A stretch of DNA of 64,000 nt from Myrica gale. Its lineage: Eukaryota; Streptophyta; Magnoliopsida; Fagales; Myricaceae. How positions within the stretch are numbered: the stretch's first letter is position 1; each line of letters opens with the position of its first letter. The notes beneath the pieces were generated by a model. The model was not told the DNA's origin. It was given only the letters and a program-made list of their open reading frames with translations, and did no database searches. Below, piece by piece: positions 48,470 to 59,196 of the stretch. A program made the position numbers and the translations under genes. The DNA is taken from the NCBI GenBank assembly GCA_963930655.1, contig OZ005602.1, positions 22,829,840 through 22,893,839 on the forward strand. Reading direction: 5' to 3'.

Positions 48470-50373
48470 AAGTATATTCAGCCCCATAATTGCTTCTGTT
48501 TTAACCTTTAACTAGTTTGTTTTCCCCCATTTTTTGAATCTTTATTGATATTAATGATATTTAGGTAGAAAGAACTGGAGCGGGGGAAAAGAGTATATCC
48601 CCAGGGAAAAAAAAAAGGTAAGTTGGGCAGGATAAAAGGTCTCTGCTTGTACTATTGTTAGGTTCTTCAGAATAATTGGTTTAAGTTCGAATCTTTCTCT
48701 TGATTTTATATCTTATCTGTATTGTTTATTTTTCATTCCAAGTAGAAAGATGTATGAGGCGTTAGGGAACTTTCATTGGTGGGACTAGAAATGCTTATCA
48801 ATTTATCTCCTTGTCTCTCCAATGACCAACAATTTTATCACCCCTTGTATTTTGCATAGTGCTTTCGGCTTACAAAACGTTCTATAAGTATGCACAGGGG
48901 CGGGGGACGTGGTCCCGGGCAGGACCCTCTCACATACTGCAGCGAATCGGTCACGGCGCGCCCTTAAGCACTACGAAAAAGGTAGTTGCAGGCGACCTAA
49001 CTTTATGTCTATAAATCCACTTTCCTTGTTAGGTATCTGCGGTATGTTTTGTGCCCAAATATTTTGGCTCAAATATTTTGGTTTAATTATAAAAAATTCA
49101 TCATATAATTTTTTTATTATTATAATACTTATTAAAAATTTTCTCTCTTTAGTTTTTCACCAACTCCCATAACATATCTTTACTTTATAATATTTTTTAA
49201 ACCTCAATACTCAAAATTTTCACCCTCAAACATCCCCTTGATACAGTGGGCATAGGCACTTAAGAAATAAAAAGGAGTGCACTGTCGTCTGGACAACCTA
49301 GGTATGTATTGGAATTCCGCATTTTTACCTACCATATGACATTGAAGCTTCACCAGGGCACTGTTCTTACTGTTATTGCCTGCTTTTTCAAATATTACTT
49401 TGGTGGGCATACTTTAATTGGGCAAGTGTTGAATCTGCTTTAGAAAAAGGAAGTAGTTTCTTTTACTGACTGTTTTTCTTGCATGAATTAACCATTTTCT
49501 CCCAATTGGCTTCTCAAAAACAGACCATTTTGCTTTACAAATATTACCTTGCCGAAAGTGTTTGTTTAGCCCTTGCTTAGGATGCATTGCCAAATAAATC
49601 AGAGTTTTTTTTTAATAATTGAGTATTCTGACTATTTTACGCACATCTTGACTCATTCGAAGTCTGCAGTCTATCTGTTCTACACAAATCGTTCAATTAA
49701 TTGAACAAATAAAGCAGAGTTGGTAAGAAACTATTTGAAATTTTCAAGGAAGTTACTTGCAAGGGGGAGAGAAAAGAGAAACATCATAATCACTAGTTTT
49801 TGAATCATAATGGTAATGATTAGGTTGGTGGGGCATGGTTTTCATTTTGTGGCACTTTAAACGCACCTGCTTACCCATAAAAATAGGCTTTACTTGAAAC
49901 ATTCCTAGTACTAGGATTGGAGTTGGTGTTAGCCCGTTAAGAACCTGGTTAGAAAGGAATACTTTAGTACCATGCCTTTTAAATTGTGGTGTGAAGAAGA
50001 AAAGGTGGGAACATGACCACTGGGAATCATTTTGGTCTCACTCACTCGGGTCACTCTTCCAAGTTCCCGTTTCAAGTTGGTTGAGCCAAGCCACGAGTGT
50101 AGACACTGTTACAATTTTTAAAGCTATTCATACATATCAAACGATTGACCAAAACACATCCTGCCAAGTTTTTAGCCATATTTAACAATAATTGGACTCC
50201 AAATTCTGTTCCTTGTGACGCAGATTTTGATACAATGATAACTGTTTAACTACAGTGGGCTAATCTAGGCTGAGAAAATTCAAAACAAGAATTTTGAAAT
50301 ATAAGTTTACTTTGAGAGTTTACTGTAAATGAGAGATTTACAATCGTTGTCAGTCTTAATGAATTCGAAATAT
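48470..50373. other. Intergenic region between convergent genes
   Basis: This is shared 3' flank of the zinc-finger gene (+) and the TRM-like gene (-). An AT-rich MITE lies at 49037-49235. A short GC-rich stretch at 48895-48990 (gcgggggacgtggtcccggg..., cacggcgcgccc) stands out from its surroundings and is unassigned. The rest shows nothing recognisable. Confidence 0.5.
49037..49235. mobile_element. AT-rich MITE, third copy of the 29147-29535 family
   Basis: 'gtgcccaaatatttt.ggctcaaatatttt', 'ttattattataatacttattaaaaat', 'caccaactcccataacatatctttactttataatat' and the ending 'aaaattttcaccctcaaacat' match the copies at 29147-29535 almost word for word. The start ATGTTTTGTG and the end CACCCTCAAACAT are inverted partners. 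Confidence 0.7.
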
Positions 50374-51806
50374 TCATGGAAGTCCAGCTAGCTGACCTAC
50401 CAGCTCATCTACCAATTGATCCAGAATTTCCTGCTCAAAATTTGCATCAATACTTTCATAATCTTCGTGCTTCCACATTTCCCGGTGCACCCACTTTGAT
50501 CCAGTCAGCCTGAAAATTCCATCCCGCACGTCCTTGTGGTTTGGAATGTGATACTCTATCTTCTTTGCTCCATGACATGTCCCTTCTGTTTTCTGCTCGT
50601 CGCCAATCAAATTACTGTCATTTCGGGGAGCTTGTTGCTTGTAATTCTCAAGCTCCGGCGATAATTTTCTTCGATACTTGGAATCAGACGAACTAGAATC
50701 TTGTGCTGTTGATAAATTATTAGCGTCAGCAAGAAGTCACTGAATTGCCAAATTGATACAGCAACTCAATCAAAGAACCATCTGAGGAAATACTAGTATA
50801 AGAGAGGAACCGTACCTGATGTTGCAACTCTAGGATCAACAAGGAAATGACCAAAATCAAGTACAGAAACAGGGCTTGAATCTTCCGAGCTGCACTCAGA
50901 TTCTAGCTTTTGCTCCACACACGGACTTATTTTCTTCTTCCTTCTTAGTCTTCCTCCATTGAAGACTTCCTTGTCGTTAATGGATTTGGACGTTTTTACT
51001 GCTTCCGTGGCTGCATGTGGATTTTCATTGAAATTCTTTGCCGGAGGTGGAGTAATAGTTGAGCCTTTGGCTTTGCCATTATAGACTATCTTCTCAACAG
51101 GCTTATCAGAGATTCTTTTGCTTCGCGTCTTCTGCCCATGCAAATTGTCGGAGACAATGTTGTTGGCTTCTCGATCAGCTCTGTTATTGTTGTTGTTCTT
51201 CTTCTTTTTCTCTGACACCCTCTCTGTTCTGTAGTCCACGTTCTTACGTCTTTCTGCTTCTCTTTGACTCGATTCTCCACAACCCAGTTCAAATTTTCTC
51301 CCCTTGGATCTTAACTCTTTACTTTCACCTCCATTTTCGAAGCTGAGCACAAGAAAGTTATCATTTTCCAGGAAGGTCGGCAACTCCCTAAAGGACAATG
51401 TGGATTTTACCCGTCGATGCTGCCCCTGCATTGCATCAAACCCAGCCAAGTGATCCGCAGAATTCAAGGATCGGCTACGAGAAATTGAATTTGTGTTTGA
51501 AAGGGCATGCACCAAATTTTTCTCTGGAATTACCTCCAAACCCATTAGCCTTGCTACTATACCAGGCGTGGCAGAAATCTCCACGGTTTCCTTGGCCTTC
51601 AATTCTTGATCCTTATCACATACCACTGGACCAGGATCTTTGATTTCATCCGAAGGATATGTAGGAAGGTTACCAGAGCAGAGAATCCGGCGAAGTATAC
51701 CAGCTAGACAGCCAGCAGTGGCACTCTTTGAATTGCACATATTTGCATCGTAAGTGGTGGTAGATGAAGATGATGAGAAAGGGGAAGAAGGAGATGACGA
51801 CCTCAT
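50374..51806 (-). CDS. TON1-recruiting-motif-like protein (DUF3741-associated motif)
   Basis: Two exons, 50816-51806 and 50374-50705, join in frame to 440 residues. It begins with a Ser-rich N-terminus, then CLAGILRRILCSGNLPTYPS (residues 33-52) and the hallmark VARLMGLE motif at 84-91 preceded by ATPGI. A basic low-complexity middle follows with a poly-Asn/Lys stretch. The acidic C-terminal box EQEILDQLVDELVGQL resembles the TRM motif that binds TON1. TRM/LONGIFOLIA-type proteins recruit TON1 and PP2A to cortical microtubules and shape organs. At 440 residues it is a short member, and the DUF4378 domain of long members is not visible. Exact subfamily unknown. The start is the first Met of the long frame. 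Confidence 0.8.
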
Positions 51807-53191
51807 GTTGGAGAGAACAGTGAGTTAAGTCCGCGAAGTTTCAACTTTCAACTGGCAAAAGGAAGAGTGAAATTACACAATAAAAGAAAAAGCAATGGAA
51901 AAAGAAGAAGTTTCAGATACGTTTGAATTTGTTCTCATCAAAGAGAAAAAGCAAAGAGATCCGGAAAAGAGTGTGATAGGTGGCGGGCTTTGCATTTGAA
52001 TGTGGCCACTGGCCAAATAGTGATAGAAAGTGTTCAGATGTTTCCACGCGCTCTGTAAAGTTAATTTGTGACATTTGTTGTCTTGTGCTGATAAGGTACA
52101 AACACTGCTCTTAGCATCTTAAAAAGGGGGGAAAAGAGAGTCCCTCTCAGATTCTTCCTCACTGTATAATGTACAGAACTACTAAACCGCTTTATTTGTT
52201 ACCTAAAGAATGGACGATTTATTGATCTCTTTGGGGCATGATGGAGATGGCAATAAGAGTGTCAGACACTCAGGAAGATTGGTATGGCCAGGAGGCTGTT
52301 GAAAATTCCCTTTGGGTTTTGCAGCCGAAGAAACTGACCTTTTGGTACATGTTCAAACCAGACTAAACCACCTCTGGGCGAGAGAAACAGAGCAAAAGAG
52401 CAATTCTCTCTGCCGACCAACAATGCTGCTATCTGACTAAAAAATAGTGTTCCAAAGGGTGGAAAACTTGGGTTTCTCTTCTGCAGAGATTGTTGGGCTG
52501 TTGTGTTCTGACCGCATACAACTTTTGGTCTTATTGGGTAGTGGGATTTTCACACTCAGGAATAGGACAATTTCTTCCTGCACCCGACCCGTTTCAAAAT
52601 AGATTAGTGGGTAATTAATATATTGCACTCTTGGGCACCCATAAAACAAAAAGAAAGAGAAAGCTGTACAGATTTGTCTTTTCATGTGTTCTGGGTCCAA
52701 TCTTAGATGCCCCCACGTTTTGTATCTGAATGAGATCTTAACGAATGCGTTCGATTTCAATTGGAATATAACTGAAACACAAGTGGAGTTTGTTAAGCTA
52801 CTTTTGCCTTTTTGTTTGGTTGTGTAGACATCCACTGCTACAATTTGGAACGATGGTGCTTGGCAACAAAAATCGGTGGGCCTCGTTCCACTTCTGTTGG
52901 ATGGCATCGGCCAGGACTATAAAGAGTTCAATCAGTAGCTGGTTTTCTGATTAAACTCCTATTTATTTGATTTTTTTGGTTTTATTTCCAGACAACAGGT
53001 TGTTGGTTTCCTTATTTTCATGCACACGTAAGAGCCAACCATGTTGTCTTTTATGGTGGACGCAGGCTTTCTAAGCAGCATTTGGATCTGATACCCCTAA
53101 TTAGGTGGGGGAGATATATTACGGATTTCCTGTATGTCATGTTCATTATCCTACAAACAATAACCGTCCTACGTCAGAGTCCTACTAAAGA
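51807..53191. other. Intergenic region upstream of the TRM-like gene
   Basis: This is the promoter and leader of the TRM-like gene, then unassigned sequence up to the LINE. The minus-strand frame at 52437-52907 (156 codons) has no recognisable domain and is probably chance. Confidence 0.5.
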
Positions 53192-53210
53192 TTATACCGG
53201 TGACTTAATT
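53192..53210. repeat. Target-site duplication of the LINE, left copy
   Basis: TTATACCGGTGACTTAATT, identical to 59197-59215. It abuts the poly(A) end of the element (read as T on the plus strand). Confidence 0.95.
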
Positions 53211-53359
53211 TTTTTTTTTTTTAATCAATACTGAAAGCTTTTATTAGAAAGTAACAACTGAAAGAAACTAGGGGGGTCAGTCCCAGCATAAACCCAAGCC
53301 AAATCCGGAAAATGCTCATGAACATCGGGGTAGCCTCCAGACATAATCCTAGAGGCAGC

Positions 53360-56300
53360 TCATCGAGCAAATAGGTGCGCTTCCTCATTAGCACCACGAT
53401 AGATGAAAGAAAAAGAGCAAGAATAAAACTCATTTGCTAATCCAACTATATCACCAATTCTTCCATGACACCTCCAATTCCTCTTCTCAGGATATCTTCT
53501 AATAGCTTCAATAGCCAACATTGAATCCCCTTCCACCATTACTTTCCTTAACCCACATCTCTTAGCCTCTAATAGCCCCAGCTGTGCTGCCCATATTTCA
53601 CCCTCCTCAGTATCCTCAATTAATATTTTTTCAACACAAGCCCCAATAATCTGACCCATATGGTTTCTAATCACTGCAGCCCCCACAGCAAAATCTTCCC
53701 TCACCGCCACATCAAAGTTGATTTTAAAACAATCTTCATCTGGAGGCCTCCATCTGTTAAACATAGCCAAATCCTTCTTACACTTCCAGGCTGCCATATG
53801 TTCTCTACAGACTCTATGAATTCTAGAGCTCAGTTGTAACACATCTAATTTTTCTCCATTATGCACCATTTGATTACGGGTCCACCAAGTTAAATCCCAA
53901 ACTATCAATGCAAATAGTTGAAACCACTGATGATCTTCAGAAGGCAATTCTTTAAGAAGAGAAGGATCAATGATTGTTGAAAGCCAAGCAAACATCGGTT
54001 TATTCTGAAAAGCACAAATATCCAGTGCCCATGGAGATAAACTCCATATAACCCGACACACCATGCACTCCAACAACAAATGTTTTATCGTCTCCTTTCC
54101 TTCTCCACACAAAACACATTTTACTTCATCAGGCTCCCTACCCCCCAATCTATCAGCAATAGCTCCTTTAGTAGGAATAATTGACCATAGTAGCTTCCAC
54201 AAACAATTTTTCAGCCTCTCATGTACTTTCATTCTCCACATTTTCCTCCACCATTTAGGCTCAATATTAGTAGTCAAAACCACTTTTGACTTAATCAGTT
54301 CTTTATACAACGATTTGACAGAAAATTTACCAGACTTCTCCAATGTCCATATTATTTGATCAGCCCTATTAGTCCCACTCAGATAAATTTTTGTGATGAT
54401 TTCAGCTTGCTCCGGAGGAAAAATAGTCCATAGAAGACTTCTATTCCACTGACCAGTAGAAGAATCAATAAGCTCAGCTACTTTGGTAACCTCAGCAACA
54501 CCAGATGAATCAATTTTTGGAGAAGGTTTGAATCCTGGTAGCAAGGGAATCCAAGGATCTTTCCAAACCATAACATCCTCCCCATTACCAATCAAGAAAC
54601 AAAAACCTTTTCCAAGATTTTGTCTCATCTTTAATATACCCTTCCACACCCAAGAAGCCTGTGAACACCATTCTGCCTCCCAAAATGTCACATGATTCAA
54701 ATACTTCCCTTTTAAAATTCGAACCCATAAAGCATCAGAATTTGTACCAATGTGCCAAGCTAATTTAGTAATCAAAGCTTGGTTAAAATCATGAGTTTTT
54801 CTAAACCCCATCCCACCTTCTTTTTTAGGAATACACATTGAACTCCAAGATTTAAGAGTCAAATGATGCACCTGATCAGATTTATATCCCCACCAGAAAT
54901 TCTTCAAGCTCCTATCAATCTCCAAACACCAACTCTTTGGCATAGCCAAATAGCTCAAAGAATAACTGAGTATAGGAGTTGCCACACTACGAATCAATGT
55001 ACCCCTTCCAGCTTGGGATAAAACCTTTGCTCTCCACCCCGCAATCTTATCAAACAATCTTTCTTTCAATTCACCCAACGCCTTATGTTTTGATCGAGGA
55101 AAAATCAGAGGAAGACCAAGATGCTTAGCCTTATGAGGCATTTTCTTCAACTGCAACAGATCACATATTTTTAGAACATCAGCTCCACAAAAATTCCGAC
55201 TAAAGTGAATGGAAGATTTGGCCCTATTTATCTTTTGACCAGACCAACTCATATACTTTTCCAAACACTCATCCAAAACTTGGGCATTTCTCAAATTGGC
55301 CTTAGCAAAAATAAGAAGATCATCCGCAAAAAGAAGATGAGTTATAACCGGTGCTTGCCTCCCAATCTTAATACCCTTAAGCCTTCCAGCCCCTTCCTTC
55401 TTGATAAGCATTCTAGATAACATCTCAGAACACAGCAAAAATAATAAGGGTGATAATGGATCTCCTTGACGAAGCCCACGCGAGGGAGAAAAATGCCCAT
55501 AAGGACTACCATTCAGCAAAATAGAGAAACTAGTAGAGGAAATACACTGCTTTATCCAGCTAACCCATATAGGATGAAACCCAAGCTTTTGCATAATAAG
55601 AAGAATAAAGGCCCATTCCACTCGATCATACGCTTTCTCCATATCCGTTTTGATCGCCATCCACCCTCCTTTACCTCTCTTATGGTTCATTCCATTAAAC
55701 ACCTCAGCAGCCACTATATAATTGTCTTGAATTAAACGACCTTGCACAAAAGCCAACTGATAAGGTGATATGATTTTTGACAATACCCTCTTTAGACGAT
55801 CTGTCAGAATTTTTGAGATCAACTTGTATATAACATTACACAAGCTGATTGGGCGATATTGCCCCACCAATGAAGGATTATCAGTTTTAGGAATCAACAC
55901 CAAATTTGTATGATTAATCTCAGGAAGCATCCTGCCCTTTTTAAAAAAATCTTGCACATAAGCAATGACATCACCTCCAACTATCTCCCAATACTGACAA
56001 AAAAAGAATACCGTCATTCCATCAGGCCCCGGTGCTTTTCCCGGATGCATACATTTCAATGTCTCCCAAATTTCCTTATCATCAGGCACCCGGATCAACA
56101 TCTGATTCTCATCTTCAGTAATTACCTCCTGAACCAGATTATCAAGATTATGAGGAATCAAAGGGTCTGCAGTAGTATAAAGAGATGAATAAAAATCTAT
56201 CAACTCATCTCCAATCAAGCTTCGACCAGATATCCACTCCCCATTACCATTCTTCAACTCCAAAATTTTATTCCTGCATCTTCGAATCACTGTTGAAGCA

Positions 56301-57385
56301 TGAAAATATTTCGTATTTAGCTCACTAGAAGAGAGCCAAGAGACCCTAGACTTCTGTTTCCACAAAATCTCCTCCCTTTTTAGCTGTTCATCCAACTCAA
56401 TCAACAGACATTTTTCCAACTCCAAATTTTCATCAGAGGGCACCCCTTGTTGACATAAACTCAATTGCTCTTTGATATTACTTAAAGCCATATTAATATC
56501 ACCAAACACCAATTTATTCCACTTCCGAAGTGCCCCCCTCACAGCCCTAATTTTAGAAAACAACACCCAATCAGGACTCCCCACCCTATGCTCTCTCCAA
56601 ATATCTGCAATAATCCCAAAACAAGTTTTCTCCCTAGCCCAGAATTTTTCAAACTTGAATCCCTTAGCCATCAAAACCTCTCCACCCGAAATACTAAGAA
56701 GAAGAGGAATGTGATCTGAATTGGTCACAGAATAATGCTGAACCCTAGCATTAGGAAACTCCATACGCCACTGCACATTTGCAATACTACGATCCAACCT
56801 CTCTCTAATGTTAGCCATCCCAGATCTCCCATTATTCCAAGTAAAACTCCTACCCGAAAATCCCAAATCCACAAAACCCATAGTATCCATAAAATGCCTC
56901 AGTCCTCTAGATGAGGAACCCACCACCACCCTTCCACCCCTTTTCTCATCAGCCTTCAACACCTCATTGAAATCTCCAGTACAAACCCAGGGAATAGACT
57001 CCTTACCCCCCACTGAAATCAATTCCTCCCAAAACTTCTCCTTAAGCCTCCAATAAGGAGGACCATATACAAATGAACACATAAAATCCGCCCTATTATT
57101 CCCAGGTCTAATAAGCAAATGAAAAAAAGAACCAGTAGCTTGCAGAACATCAAAATGTAACCCAGGACGCCAACAAAAAGCAATGCCTCCTTTACAACCA
57201 ATAGGAGGAACAGAAATGAAGAAAGAAAAACCCAAACCCCTCAAAATCAACCTCAAACGATCATCTTTTATTTTTGTTTCCATTAAAAAGATGCCCCAAG
57301 GATCCACTTCTCTCACCAGCAGCCTTAGGACTCTTGATGTCGCAGGTCTCCCTAGACCCCGGCAATTCCAAGAAATAAGACTCAT
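53360..57385 (-). CDS. LINE ORF2 protein: endonuclease, reverse transcriptase, RNase H-like
   Basis: 1,341 residues. An AP-type endonuclease fills about residues 1-230 (SWNCRGLG, METK, TGDFNEV, SDHIPLL carry the catalytic Asn, Glu, Asp and His). The reverse transcriptase covers about 460-740, with YRPISLCNVIYKLISKIL, the aspartate in TDMEKAYDRVEW, GLRQGDPLSP and the catalytic FADD at 686-689. A zinc-binding reverse-transcriptase-associated region follows (CVLCGEGKETIKHLLLEC). The C-terminal RNase H-like domain begins NFDVAVRE and keeps EGEIWAAQLGL and EGDS. It nicks target DNA and copies the element RNA in the nucleus. The ATG overlaps the ORF1 stop as ATGA. It ends at TGA after AHLFAR; reading on gives about 50 further in-frame codons, so this stop is probably a nonsense change. 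Confidence 0.95.
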   Translation of the reverse strand: MSLISWNCRGLGRPATSRVLRLLVREVDPWGIFLMETKIKDDRLRLILRGLGFSFFISVPPIGCKGGIAFCWRPGLHFDVLQATGSFFHLLIRPGNNRADFMCSFVYGPPYWRLKEKFWEELISVGGKESIPWVCTGDFNEVLKADEKRGGRVVVGSSSRGLRHFMDTMGFVDLGFSGRSFTWNNGRSGMANIRERLDRSIANVQWRMEFPNARVQHYSVTNSDHIPLLLSISGGEVLMAKGFKFEKFWAREKTCFGIIADIWREHRVGSPDWVLFSKIRAVRGALRKWNKLVFGDINMALSNIKEQLSLCQQGVPSDENLELEKCLLIELDEQLKREEILWKQKSRVSWLSSSELNTKYFHASTVIRRCRNKILELKNGNGEWISGRSLIGDELIDFYSSLYTTADPLIPHNLDNLVQEVITEDENQMLIRVPDDKEIWETLKCMHPGKAPGPDGMTVFFFCQYWEIVGGDVIAYVQDFFKKGRMLPEINHTNLVLIPKTDNPSLVGQYRPISLCNVIYKLISKILTDRLKRVLSKIISPYQLAFVQGRLIQDNYIVAAEVFNGMNHKRGKGGWMAIKTDMEKAYDRVEWAFILLIMQKLGFHPIWVSWIKQCISSTSFSILLNGSPYGHFSPSRGLRQGDPLSPLLFLLCSEMLSRMLIKKEGAGRLKGIKIGRQAPVITHLLFADDLLIFAKANLRNAQVLDECLEKYMSWSGQKINRAKSSIHFSRNFCGADVLKICDLLQLKKMPHKAKHLGLPLIFPRSKHKALGELKERLFDKIAGWRAKVLSQAGRGTLIRSVATPILSYSLSYLAMPKSWCLEIDRSLKNFWWGYKSDQVHHLTLKSWSSMCIPKKEGGMGFRKTHDFNQALITKLAWHIGTNSDALWVRILKGKYLNHVTFWEAEWCSQASWVWKGILKMRQNLGKGFCFLIGNGEDVMVWKDPWIPLLPGFKPSPKIDSSGVAEVTKVAELIDSSTGQWNRSLLWTIFPPEQAEIITKIYLSGTNRADQIIWTLEKSGKFSVKSLYKELIKSKVVLTTNIEPKWWRKMWRMKVHERLKNCLWKLLWSIIPTKGAIADRLGGREPDEVKCVLCGEGKETIKHLLLECMVCRVIWSLSPWALDICAFQNKPMFAWLSTIIDPSLLKELPSEDHQWFQLFALIVWDLTWWTRNQMVHNGEKLDVLQLSSRIHRVCREHMAAWKCKKDLAMFNRWRPPDEDCFKINFDVAVREDFAVGAAVIRNHMGQIIGACVEKILIEDTEEGEIWAAQLGLLEAKRCGLRKVMVEGDSMLAIEAIRRYPEKRNWRCHGRIGDIVGLANEFYSCSFSFIYRGANEEAHLFAR

Positions 57386-59154
57386 GGCGGGGTTGGGGGC
57401 AGATATAGGCCCGCCACCCCAGCCGAAACATTACTTACCTCCTGAACCACATTCTTAGCCTCCTCTGTCAAAGCCAGCGCCTCCAACTTCTTCTTTGGTC
57501 CAAATTTTTTCTTCTTTCTGACCACTTCTTCCTTGCCCACTCCATGCGTAAACAGCAACCCGAGAGGTTCTTCAATTGGTAGTATCAGCGACTCTGAAAG
57601 CTCCCTCTGTTTTTTCAAAGGAGACTCAGGATCACATAAGACAGCTCCTCCACGTTTTAATTTTAGCCCTCCTTCTTCATTAGGATCATTCTTGCTTTTT
57701 GTCATATCATCTACTGACTTCAGCCCACTCAAACTAACATTAGTCTCCTGATAAATCTCATCTCTACGAAAATCAGTCCCTCTATCACCTTTAAAGCCCA
57801 TCATTCCAATTTGGCCCACTAACATAGAGCCTTGTTGTTCAGATACTATTTCTTTCAGCCCACCCTGTGTTCCAGCCTCTGATTGATTCTTTTTAATCAT
57901 CACTTCCTCTTTCAACATGCTTTTCCCCATCCAACTATCCACCATTGGACCTCGATGTGCATACGTAGACCTTGTAGATTGATTTGAGATGATTCTGGAA
58001 TTCCGATCACTATTCGAACTATTACTCAGTCTCCGATAACCTTCTTCCAAGCCACCTCCCTTAGAACTTCCATCCCTCCCCAAATTCCTTCCCTCCCAGG
58101 CCCCTCTTCCCCCTCGTCCTCTTAAAGGAGAAAGAACTTCCAATTCATCAAACGGAATCATTCCCCTCATTTCTTCACCCAGAGCATATTGATAAGGATG
58201 ATCAGCATCTGTACAATTACCCATTGTATGAGTAAGGCAACCACAAATGAGACAAAAACTTGAAAGCCTTTCATACTTAAATTGAATCCACACAGAAGAA
58301 TATCCATCCCTCTGTAAATTGAACCCCGGTTGAAGTGGATTCTCAATATCAAAATGCACCTTCACCCTAAGATAAGGTTTATTGCCCTCCACCACATCAA
58401 CTTTGTCAACTATCCCCAATTTACTCCCCAGGAGCAATGCATTTTCTTCATCCATCCTTTCCCGAGGCAATCCATGGATTTGTACCCAAAATTGGGCCTG
58501 TGAAAGCTCCACTTCATCTATAGTCTCTCCTTGCCTCCACTCCTTGAGAATCATTAGATAGCCTTTGAAATTCCAAGGAGCTAATCGCTTCACCCGTTCC
58601 TTCTCCTCTAAAGATTGAAATGAAAATAAGAATCGGTTTGGTCCTGCATCCTCTATACGAAGATGAGAAGCAAACCTCCAACCAGCCTTCAATATACCTG
58701 AAACATCCTCCCACGATATATTCCGCGTTCTTTCCGTAAGCTCTTCCATATCACTCATAGGCTTCTTAGAACTACTCATTTCGTCTGCAAGAGTTAACCA
58801 CTCTTTCCACCCGCTCAATTCCAGCCAGATCTGGAATAATCCTTCCTTGACAGTAAAAACCTCCACAAGAAAAAAGAAGCCAATTCCAAAAGCCAGCGCC
58901 AATAAACTTTGTAAAAGCAAATCAAACTCAATATCCGAATTCAAAAGATTCGAATAAAACGGATTCGAAGCCACAAACAGAACGTAACCGAATATGCAAT
59001 CACATATACATCCTTCACAAAGATTACGTAATGAGAGAGAATAATGGAGGTTATAAAAGGACATTTGATGAGGGGACCACAGCATGGTCATACAGGGAAA
59101 CGTAAAGCTCCAGGTGAAGCCATCACCTGTAGCGGAATAGGTCAGAGAGAGCAT
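57382..59154 (-). CDS. LINE ORF1 protein: DUF4283 and CCHC zinc knuckle
   Basis: 590 residues from the first ATG. A DUF4283-type region begins after ISWEDVSGILKAGWRF and includes FLFSFQSLEEKERVK, APWNFKGYLMILKEW and FWVQIHGLPRE. A CCHC knuckle C-X2-C-X4-H-X4-C (CLICGCLTHTMGNC) follows, then a Gly/Arg-rich and polar tail. It should bind the element RNA as a chaperone. The first 125 residues are hydrophobic and unlike ORF1 proteins. The Met at 58779 (MSSSKKPMSDMEEL) starts the family-like part and may be the real start, making the upstream part 5' UTR. The stop TGA shares bases with the ORF2 ATG. Confidence 0.9.
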   Translation of the reverse strand: MLSLTYSATGDGFTWSFTFPCMTMLWSPHQMSFYNLHYSLSLRNLCEGCICDCIFGYVLFVASNPFYSNLLNSDIEFDLLLQSLLALAFGIGFFFLVEVFTVKEGLFQIWLELSGWKEWLTLADEMSSSKKPMSDMEELTERTRNISWEDVSGILKAGWRFASHLRIEDAGPNRFLFSFQSLEEKERVKRLAPWNFKGYLMILKEWRQGETIDEVELSQAQFWVQIHGLPRERMDEENALLLGSKLGIVDKVDVVEGNKPYLRVKVHFDIENPLQPGFNLQRDGYSSVWIQFKYERLSSFCLICGCLTHTMGNCTDADHPYQYALGEEMRGMIPFDELEVLSPLRGRGGRGAWEGRNLGRDGSSKGGGLEEGYRRLSNSSNSDRNSRIISNQSTRSTYAHRGPMVDSWMGKSMLKEEVMIKKNQSEAGTQGGLKEIVSEQQGSMLVGQIGMMGFKGDRGTDFRRDEIYQETNVSLSGLKSVDDMTKSKNDPNEEGGLKLKRGGAVLCDPESPLKKQRELSESLILPIEEPLGLLFTHGVGKEEVVRKKKKFGPKKKLEALALTEEAKNVVQEVSNVSAGVAGLYLPPTPP

Positions 59155-59196
59155 TTCACTCAGAGGCTCAATAGAGCGGTTAACCTTACATGGATT

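Larger units (their letters stand above)
53211..59196 (-). mobile_element. Full-length L1-type LINE retrotransposon
   Basis: This element of about 5,986 bp lies between perfect 19-bp direct repeats (53192-53210 and 59197-59215). Read on the minus strand it has a 5' region, ORF1 (nucleic-acid binding), ORF2 (endonuclease, reverse transcriptase, RNase H-like), a short 3' end with AATAAA at 53240-53245, and a 12-nt poly(A) tail at 53211-53222. Long flanking duplications with a 3' poly(A) show target-primed reverse transcription. Unbroken ORF1 and nearly complete ORF2, together with an identical duplication, indicate a young insertion. The sense strand of the element is rich in G and A in a way unlike flanking DNA. 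Confidence 0.96.

Noticed and set aside
48640..48720. Possible tRNA or SINE B box (agttcgaatctt)
   Set aside because: No acceptor stem or cloverleaf can be drawn around it, and no A box at the right distance.
53360..57385. Plus-strand frames inside the LINE (for example 54063-54359, 55205-55420, 56808-57056)
   Set aside because: They are antisense shadows of ORF2.
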